Positions 57,058 to 64,000 of a stretch of DNA of 64,000 bases are shown in pieces. Origin of the DNA: Micropruina sp. (GTDB lineage: Bacteria; Actinomycetota; Actinomycetes; Propionibacteriales; Propionibacteriaceae); assembly GCA_016711105.1 (NCBI GenBank), contig JADJTO010000010.1:56594-120593 (forward strand). The letters run 5' to 3'. The notes under the pieces were generated by a model. That model did not search any database and had not been told where the DNA came from. It saw only the letters and a program-made list of their open reading frames with translations. Position numbers and translations under genes: made by a program. Each line of letters opens with the position of its first letter. Within the stretch, counting starts at the first letter, position 1.

Positions 57058-57428
57058 TACTTCTCCTTCTTCGCGCCGTAGCGGCTGCGAGCCTGCTTGC
57101 GGTTCTTGACACCCTGGGTGTCGAGGGACCCGCGAATAATCTTGTAACGGACGCCGGGCAGGTCTTTCACTCGACCGCCGCGGACCAGGACCATCGAGTG
57201 CTCCTGCAAGTTGTGCCCCACACCGGGGATGTACGCGGTCACCTCGATGCCTGAGGACAACCGAACGCGAGCAACTTTGCGCAGCGCCGAGTTCGGCTTC
57301 TTCGGGGTCGTGGTGTAGACGCGCGTGCACACGCCGCGACGCTGCGGGGAACCCTTGAGCGCGGGCGTCTTGTTCTTGCTGACCTTGTCAGCCCGGCCCT
57401 TGCGGACCAACTGCTGGATGGTAGGCAC
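57057..57428 (-). CDS. rpsL: 30S ribosomal protein S12
   Basis: 123 residues from GTG 57426-57428 (VPTIQQLVRKGR); longer starts give a non-conserved extension. YTTTPKKPNSALRK and GGRVKDLPGVRY keep Lys at the two positions where streptomycin resistance changes arise, so the protein looks drug-sensitive. First gene of the str operon. Confidence 0.97.
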   Translation of the reverse strand: MPTIQQLVRKGRADKVSKNKTPALKGSPQRRGVCTRVYTTTPKKPNSALRKVARVRLSSGIEVTAYIPGVGHNLQEHSMVLVRGGRVKDLPGVRYKIIRGSLDTQGVKNRKQARSRYGAKKEK

Positions 57429-57558
57429 CGGCTGGTATCTCTTTCCGTCGTTTTTGCAAGGCACGGCCTCGCGGCCGAGATTCGTTCTTTGGGTGCATCG
57501 CGCTCGCAAGGGTGCAGCGGCACGCACGCATAGCCCGGTGTCCCGGACCCAAGGGATA

Positions 57559-57587
57559 AGACTAGTCACGAGCGGCAGGCGGGTCAA
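57559..57587 (-). promoter_or_regulatory. Promoter of the rpsL-rpsG-fusA-tuf operon
   Basis: Minus-strand -35 TTGACC (57587-57582), 17-base spacer, -10 TAGTCT (57564-57559), then about 124 bases of leader to rpsL. The 333-base gap 57429-57761 holds this and the rpoC terminator; I see no gene in it. Confidence 0.7.
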
Positions 57588-57708
57588 AACGCCTACGCCG
57601 TGGCCCGGACGAGTTCGGGAAGGGTTCTGCTGAGCGAGGCCCACCGGCCTGCTGGGGCGGACCCAGATCGGGCACCCTGATCACCGATCCGGGCGCTTTC
57701 ATCCCACT

Positions 57709-57748
57709 GCAAACAACAAAGGGGGACATCCCGTGTGGAATGTCCCCC
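57709..57748 (-). terminator. Intrinsic terminator after rpoC
   Basis: Minus-strand hairpin with arms 57748-57740 and 57729-57721 (GGGGGACAT and its complement), followed by the T-rich TTTGTTGTTTGC (57720-57709). Located 13 bases past the rpoC stop. Confidence 0.85.
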
Positions 57749-57761
57749 CTCGTTAGCGGTG

Positions 57762-60700
57762 TCAGCGCAGATCGCTGATATCGAACTCCTCCAGTGGCAG
57801 CGAGCCACCCGAGGTCGTGAGGTCGTAATCGTACGGGTCATAGCTCAACTCGAATGCCGCCGCCCGGGCTTCCGCGGTCGGTTCTACCCGAATGTTGCGG
57901 TACCGCTCCAGACCGGTGCCGGCCGGGATCAGCTTGCCCAGGATGACGTTCTCCTTCAGACCGACCAACGAGTCGGACTTGGCGTGGATGGCCGCGTCGG
58001 TGAGCACCTTGGTGGTCTCCTGGAAGGAGGCCGCAGAGAGCCACGACTCGGTCGCCAACGAGGCCTTGGTGATCCCCATCAGCACCGGACGACCCTGAGC
58101 CGGCGTGCGACCCTCGGTCACGGCTTGGCGGTTCTCCGACTCGAACATCTTCCGATCAGCGAGTTCACCAGGAAGCATCGAGGTGTCCCCCGATTCGATC
58201 ACGGTGATCCGGCGCAGCATCTGCCGGATGATGATCTCGATGTGCTTGTCGTGGATCGGAGCGCCCTGCGTCCGGTACACGGCCTGCACCTCTTCGACCA
58301 GATGCTCCTGGACCTTGCGCAAGCCATTGACTCGCAGGACGTCCGCCGGGTCTGGGGTACCAGCGTAGAGCTGCTGGCCCGCCTCAATGTGATCACCGTC
58401 GGCGACCGCGTGGCGAGTGTTGGTGTTGTCCTCCCATTCAAGGCGAACGCGCCGAGGCAGCGGGTACTCAAGATCCTCTTCGCCGTCATCGCGGACGATG
58501 ACCAGCTTGCGAGAGCGATCCCCCTCTTCGATTCGGACGCGTCCCGCGGACTCCGCGATCGGCGCCTTGCCCTTGGGCTGCCGGGCCTCGAACAGCTCGA
58601 CCACGCGGGGAAGACCCTGGGTGATGTCGTCCCCGGCCACACCACCGGTGTGGAAGGTCCGCATCGTCAGCTGGGTACCGGGCTCACCGATGGACTGGGC
58701 CGCGACGATACCGACGGCCTCGCCGACATCGACCAGCTTGCCGGTGGCCAGCGACCGTCCGTAGCACAACGCGCAGGTGCCGGTCGCAGCCTCGCAGGTG
58801 AGCACGGAACGAACCTTGACCTCGGTGATCCCGTTCTCGATCAGCTTGAGGATCGCCACGTCACCCAGATCAACCCCGCCTGGGACCACGACCTCCCCAG
58901 CGGCGTTGAGCACGTCAGTGGCCAGCGTTCGGGCGTAGACAGCGGTTTCGACGTTGCGCGCCGGAATCCGGGCGCCCGACTTGCCGATGGTTGAGATCTC
59001 CTTGGTCAGACCCCGCTCGGTGCCGCAGTCCTCCTCGCGGATGATCACGTCCTGGGAGACGTCGACCAACCGACGGGTCAGGTAACCCGAGTCGGCCGTC
59101 CGAAGGGCGGTGTCGGCCTGTCCCTTACGACCACCGTGGGTGGAGATGAAGTACTCCAGAACGGACAGTCCCTCGCGGAAGTTCGACTTGATCGGCCGCG
59201 CGATGATCTCGCCCTTAGGGTTGGCCACCAGGCCTCGCATAGCCGCGATCTGGCGCATCTGGGTCATGTTTCCACGAGCACCGGAGTGAACCATCATGAA
59301 GATCGGGTTGTTGCGAGTGAAGTTGGCCTCCATCGCCGCGGTCAGCTCGGCCGTGGCGTCGGTCCAGAGTTGGATCAACTCCTGGTGACGCTCCTCCTCG
59401 GTGACCTTGCCCCGCTCGTACTGCTTGGTGATCTTCTCCGCCCTCAGCTCGTAGCCGGCGAGAATCTCCGGCTTGTTCGGCGGGGTCTCCACATCGGAGA
59501 TGGACACGGTCACGCCCGAGCGGGTTGCCCAGCGGAAACCGAGTTCCTTCAACTTGTCAGAGTCGTCGCCACCGCGACCTTCGGGTACCGCTCAGCAAGA
59601 TCATTGACGATCTGACCGAGCCGCTTCTTGCCCACCTCGTCGTTGACGAAGGGGTAGTCCGCGGGCAGTGCCTCATTGAACAGGGCGCGGCCCAACGTGG
59701 TCTGCAGCAGCACAGAACCATCGGCCCTGGTCGGGATTCCGGCCGGAGGGACCTGGTCGCGGAACCGGATCCGGCAGGGTGCGCCGATACCCAGCTCCCC
59801 CTGGTCGAAGGCCATGATCGCCTCGGACAAGGTGCTGAACACGCGTCCTTCGCCGGGCAGATCGGGCTGCTCAAGGGTGAGGAAGTAGTGCCCGATGATC
59901 ATGTCCTGGGTGGGCATGGTCACCGGACGACCGTCCGCCGGCTTCAGGATGTTGTTGGTCGACAGCATCAAGATCCGCGCTTCGGCCTGAGCCTCGGCGC
60001 TGAGCGGCAGGTGCACAGCCATCTGATCGCCATCGAAGTCGGCGTTGAACGCGGTGCAGACGAGGGGGTGGATCTGAATCGCCTTGCCCTCGATCAGCTG
60101 CGGCTCGAAGGCCTGAATGCCAAGTCGGTGCAGGGTGGGCGCACGGTTGAGCAGAACCGGATGCTCGGCGATGACCTCTTCGAGGACGTCCCACACGACC
60201 GGACGCTGACGCTCGACCATCCGCTTGGCGCTCTTGATGTTCTGGGCCAGGTTCAGGTCGTCCAGCCGCTTCATCACGAACGGCTTGAACAGCTCCAGAG
60301 CCATCGTCTTGGGCAGACCGCACTGGTGCAGCTTCAACTGCGGGCCGACCACGATCACGGAACGGCCCGAGTAATCCACGCGCTTGCCGAGCAGGTTCTG
60401 GCGGAACCGGCCCTGCTTGCCCTTGAGCATGTCCGAGATGGACTTGAGCGGACGGTTGCCCGGCCCGGTCACCGGACGTCCACGACGACCGTTGTCGAAC
60501 AGCGAGTCGACGGCCTCCTGCAGCATCCGCTTCTCGTTGTTCACGATGATCTCGGGCGCGCCCAGATCGAGCAGCCGCTTGAGTCGGTTGTTGCGGTTGA
60601 TCACGCGGCGGTAGAGGTCATTGAGGTCGGAGGTGGCGAAGCGCCCACCGTCCAACTGCACCATCGGACGCAGATCCGGGGGGATCACCGGAACGGCGTC

Positions 60701-61642
60701 CAGCACCATGCCCGAAGGGCTGTTGGTGGTGTTGAGGAACGCCGCCACCACCCGCAGTCGCTTCAGGGCTCGCGTCTTGCGCTGGCCCTTGCCGGTCTGG
60801 ATGATGTGCCGCAGATTGATCGACTCGGCCTGCAGGTCGAAAGTAGCCAGGCGATTCTTGATCGCCTCGGCGCCCATGTAGCCGGCGAAGTACCGACCGA
60901 AGCGGCTCTTCATCTCTCGGTAGAGGATCTCGTCGCCCTCAAGGTCTTGGACCTTCAGCGACTTGAATCGGTTCCACACAGCATCGAGGCGGTCCAGGTC
61001 CCGCTGCGCGCGATCGCGCAGACCCTTGAGCTCGCGCTCGGCACCGTCGCGGACCTTCTTCTTGATGTCGGCCTTGGCGCCCTCTGCCTCAAGCGTCGCA
61101 ATGTCTTCCTCGAGCTTGCGCAGCCGGGTCTCTAGGTCGGAGTCACGTCGCTGAGCCATCTGCTTGCGCTCGACCTCGACCTTGGCCTCCAGCGAGGGAA
61201 GATCGCGATGACGGGACTCTTCATCGACCGAAGTGATCATGTACGCGGCGAAGTAGATGACCTTCTCCAGGTCCTTCGGCGCGATGTCGAGCAGGTAGCC
61301 CAGCCGCGAAGGCACACCCTTGAAGTACCAGATGTGCGTGACCGGGGCGGCCAACTCGATGTGGCCCATCCGCTCGCGTCGCACGTTGGAACGGGTCACC
61401 TCGACGCCACAGCGCTCACAGATGATCCCCTTGAAGCGCACGCGCTTGTACTTGCCGCAGTAGCACTCCCAGTCCCGGGTCGGACCGAAGATCTTCTCGC
61501 AGAAGAGTCCATCACGCTCGGGCTTGAGCGTGCGGTAATTGATGGTTTCCGGCTTCTTCACCTCGCCGTGGCTCCACTCGCGGATCTGCTCCGCGGTTGC
61601 CAGCCCGATCCGCAGTTCGTCGTAGAAGTTGACGTCCAGCAC
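57762..61642 (-). CDS. rpoC: RNA polymerase subunit beta' (one frameshift)
   Basis: About 1293 residues from GTG 61640-61642. N-terminal zinc site CYCGKYKRVRFKGIICERCG, catalytic NADFDGDQMAVH with the three Asp, bridge-helix and trigger-loop region GLVANPKGEIIARPIKSNFR, a second zinc site (CEAATGTCALCYG), and C-terminal LPLEEFDISDLR. The two parts are in different frames: the first ends after VAVATTL, and the next resumes at KELGFRWATRSGVTVSISDV. A missing base near 59558 joins them. Essential gene, so the break is almost certainly an artefact. Confidence 0.97.
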
Positions 61643-61703
61643 GTTGCTTCTCTCTCTTCGTCCTACACCCGTAGGAGCATGCTCTGTGTGGTGAGTGGAT
61701 GGG

Positions 61704-61728
61704 CGGGGGCCACCACGTGGCCCCCGCG
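61704..61728 (-). other. Hairpin in the rpoB-rpoC spacer
   Basis: Perfect 11-base inverted repeat (61704-61714 with 61718-61728), 3-base loop, 4 bases after the rpoB stop. No U-tract, so an RNA processing or stabilising element is likelier than a terminator. Confidence 0.6.
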
Positions 61729-61732
61729 GTGA

Positions 61733-64000
61733 TCAGACTTCGTCGACCGAAGCGAACGAGTCGTGGCCGGGGCGTCGAGACAGGTCGATCCCGAACTCCT
61801 CAGCGGAGCGGAAATCGTCCTCTGAGTCGCGGAGTTCGACCACGGTGCCATCGGAGGACAGCACCTCGACGTTCAGGCACAGCGACTTCATCTCCTTGAC
61901 CAACACCTTGAACGATTCGGGAATGCCCGGCTCGGGGATGTTCTCGCCCTTGACGATGGCCTCGTACACCTTGACCCGGCCCGGCACGTCGTCGGACTTG
62001 ATGGTCAGCAGCTCCTGCAGTGCCCAGGCCGCGCCGTAGGCCTCGAGGGCCCACACCTCCATCTCACCGAAGCGCTGGCCACCGAACTGCGCCTTACCGC
62101 CCAGCGGCTGCTGGGTGATCATCGAGTACGGACCAGTTGAACGGGCGTGGATCTTGTCATCCACCAAGTGGTGCAGCTTCAGCATGTAGATGTAACCCAC
62201 GCCGACCCGCTGCGGGTACGGCTCTCCGGAACGGCCATCGAACAGCTTCGCCTTGCCACCGGCGTCGACCAGCTGGAGCCCATCGCGCTGCGGGAGGCCA
62301 TGCTCCAGCAAGCCGGCGATCTCGTGCTCGGTGGCACCGTCGAAGACCGGGGTTGCCAGTTTGGCATCGCCCTCGATTCGGCCCAGACCGACGTCCTTGA
62401 GCCGCTCGGCCCAGGGCTCGTCCACCGAGGTGATGTCCCAGCCGGTCTTGGCCACCCATCCGAGATGGATCTCCAGCACCTGACCCACGTTCATCCGGGA
62501 AGGCACACCAAGCGGGTTGAGAACGATGTCGACCGGTGTGCCGTCCTCCATGAACGGCATGTCCTCGATCGGCAGGATCTTGGAGATGACCCCCTTGTTG
62601 CCGTGGCGACCGGCAAGCTTGTCGCCGTCGGAGATCTTCCGCTTCTGGGCCACGTAGACCCGCACCAGCTGGTTCACTCCCGGAGGAAGCTCATCGCCGT
62701 CCTCGCGGTCGAAGACTCGCACGGCGATGACCGTGCCGGTCTCGCCGTGAGGCACCTTGAGCGAGGTGTCGCGGACCTCACGGGCCTTCTCGCCGAAGAT
62801 GGCGCAGCAGTCGCTCTTCGGGGTGAGCTCCGTTTCGCCCTTCGGCGTCACCTTGCCCACGAGCACGTCACCGGTCGACACCTCGGCGCCGATCCGGATG
62901 ATGCCGCGCTCGTCCAGGTCGGCCAGCATCTCCTCACCGACATTGGGGATGTCGCGGGTGATCTCCTCGGCGCCGAGCTTGGTGTCGCGGGCATCGATCT
63001 CGTGCTCCTCGATGTGAATCGAGGTGAGGATGTCGTCCTGCACCAGACGCTGGGAGAGGATGATCGCATCCTCGTAGTTGTGACCCTCCCAGGGCATGAA
63101 CGCGACCAACAGGTTGCGCCCCAGCGCCATTTCGCCGGCATCGGTGCAAGCACCGTCGGCCAGTGGGCTTCCCACCTGGACCCGGTCACCGTCGGCGACC
63201 AGAGGACGCTGATTGATGCAGGTGGCCTGGTTGGAGCGGCGGAACTTGGCCAGTCGGTAGCTGCGGTAGGTGCCGTCGTCGTTGGCCACGTCGATGATGT
63301 CGGCGCTGACCGAGGTCACGACACCGGCCTTCTCAGCGAGGGTCACATCGCCGGCATCGACCGCACCGCGGTACTCCATGCCGGTTCCGACGAAGGGCGA
63401 CTCGTTGCGGATCAGCGGCACCGCTTGGCGCTGCATGTTCGCACCCATGAGGGCTCGCGACGCATCGTCATGCTCCAGGAAGGGAATCAGCGCTGTCGCG
63501 ACCGAGACCATCTGGCGCGGCGAGACGTCCATGTACTGCACGTCATCCGGCAGCACCATGTCGACGTCGCCGTGCTTGATCCGCACCAGCACTCGGTCCT
63601 CGGAGAAGCGTCCGTTGGCGTCGAGCTTGGCGTTGGCCTGAGCGACGACGAAACGGTCCTCCTCATCCGCGGTCAAGTAGTCAACCTGATCGGTCACGTT
63701 GCCCTTGATCACCTTGCGGTACGGGGTCTCGATGAACCCGAACGCGTTCACCCGGGCGAACGACGCGAGCGAGCCGATCAGGCCGATGTTCGGGCCTTCC
63801 GGGGTTTCGATCGGGCACATCCGGCCGTAGTGGCTGTGGTGGACGTCGCGGACCTCCATGCCGGCACGATCCCGGGAGAGACCGCCCGGGCCCAGTGCCG
63901 AGAGCCGGCGCTTGTGGGTCAGGCCGGCGACCGGGTTGGTTTGGTCCATGAACTGGGACAGCTGGGCGAGGTCCCGAAGAACTCCTTCAGCGCGGCCGAC
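61733..64000 (-). CDS. rpoB: RNA polymerase subunit beta, 5' part outside the window (one frameshift near the edge)
   Basis: C-terminal part of about 750 residues. Rifampicin region QFMDQTNPVAGLTHKRRLSA is wild type at the classic Asp, His and Ser positions. RVYVAQKRKISDGDKLAGRH (catalytic Lys region), GGKAQFGGQRFGEMEVWALE and AYGAAWALQELLTIKSDD are conserved. At 63964-63967 the frame shifts: beyond it LKEFFGTS reads in another frame, with two extra bases in the GGG run the simplest cause. Ends 90 bases before rpoC. Confidence 0.97.
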   Translation of the reverse strand, partial: VGRAEGVLRDLAQLSQFMDQTNPVAGLTHKRRLSALGPGGLSRDRAGMEVRDVHHSHYGRMCPIETPEGPNIGLIGSLASFARVNAFGFIETPYRKVIKGNVTDQVDYLTADEEDRFVVAQANAKLDANGRFSEDRVLVRIKHGDVDMVLPDDVQYMDVSPRQMVSVATALIPFLEHDDASRALMGANMQRQAVPLIRNESPFVGTGMEYRGAVDAGDVTLAEKAGVVTSVSADIIDVANDDGTYRSYRLAKFRRSNQATCINQRPLVADGDRVQVGSPLADGACTDAGEMALGRNLLVAFMPWEGHNYEDAIILSQRLVQDDILTSIHIEEHEIDARDTKLGAEEITRDIPNVGEEMLADLDERGIIRIGAEVSTGDVLVGKVTPKGETELTPKSDCCAIFGEKAREVRDTSLKVPHGETGTVIAVRVFDREDGDELPPGVNQLVRVYVAQKRKISDGDKLAGRHGNKGVISKILPIEDMPFMEDGTPVDIVLNPLGVPSRMNVGQVLEIHLGWVAKTGWDITSVDEPWAERLKDVGLGRIEGDAKLATPVFDGATEHEIAGLLEHGLPQRDGLQLVDAGGKAKLFDGRSGEPYPQRVGVGYIYMLKLHHLVDDKIHARSTGPYSMITQQPLGGKAQFGGQRFGEMEVWALEAYGAAWALQELLTIKSDDVPGRVKVYEAIVKGENIPEPGIPESFKVLVKEMKSLCLNVEVLSSDGTVVELRDSEDDFRSAEEFGIDLSRRPGHDSFASVDEV

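Noticed and set aside
59525..61135. Plus-strand open frame opposite rpoC
   Set aside because: Shadow of rpoC codon bias; no homology pattern.

Overview
The window is a high-GC chromosomal segment from an actinobacterium. Supporting traits are GTG starts, four-base ATGA and GTGA overlaps between genes, mycobacterial-type LexA boxes (TCGAAC-N4-GTTCGA), DUF3040, the SAV_6107 HEPN and DUF6504 families, and the S10-spc and rpoB-rpoC-rpsL-rpsG-fusA-tuf loci on one strand. An actinobacterial C-terminal tail on L4, a glutaminyl-tRNA synthetase and a fused isobutyryl-CoA mutase fit the Propionibacteriales, but this placement is an inference. I found no tRNA, rRNA, IS element, prophage or CRISPR array.

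Layout. Positions 1-7000 hold the end of a transglutaminase-type membrane protein, DUF3040, and two SOS units: dinB, and the operon DUF6504-HEPN-dnaE2. Each SOS unit has its own LexA box. Positions 7000-12300 hold membrane, FAD-dependent, LON-domain and DUF2207 proteins. Positions 12300-15650 encode an uncharacterised peptide-modification operon (circularly permuted ATP-grasp, alpha-E, transglutaminase). A DEAD-box helicase and a GNAT enzyme follow. Positions 18500-32160 are the map-adk-secY and rplO-to-rpsJ ribosomal block, with a GntR/FCD regulator placed between rplO and secY. Positions 32421-38894 are a plus-strand, tightly coupled cluster: GMC oxidoreductase, PhaC-like alpha/beta hydrolase, a heme alpha-dioxygenase-like peroxidase, a SnoaL-like protein and a membrane protein. 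Positions 38900-45160 are a minus-strand run (gltX, DprE2-like SDR, sucrase/ferredoxin-like protein, icmF). Then come an MFS transporter, glnS, an SDR, a membrane protein, a second MFS transporter and a PadR-controlled three-gene unit. Positions 53068-64000 hold tuf, fusA, rpsG, rpsL, rpoC and the 3' part of rpoB.

The most distinctive system is the 32.4-38.9 kb cluster. Its peroxidase carries the alpha-dioxygenase/prostaglandin synthase signature: a distal His, and Tyr-Arg-Met-His with the radical Tyr three residues before the proximal His. Its neighbours could supply a lipid substrate and oxidise the products, which suggests a bacterial oxylipin or fatty-aldehyde pathway.

Data quality. At least a dozen conserved genes, several of them essential (secY, rplC, gltX, glnS, rpoC, rpoB, dnaE2 and others), are broken by small indels, mostly single bases in short G/C runs. 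The uniform pattern points to uncorrected sequencing errors rather than pseudogenes. These genes are annotated over their full repaired extent, with the break positions given.
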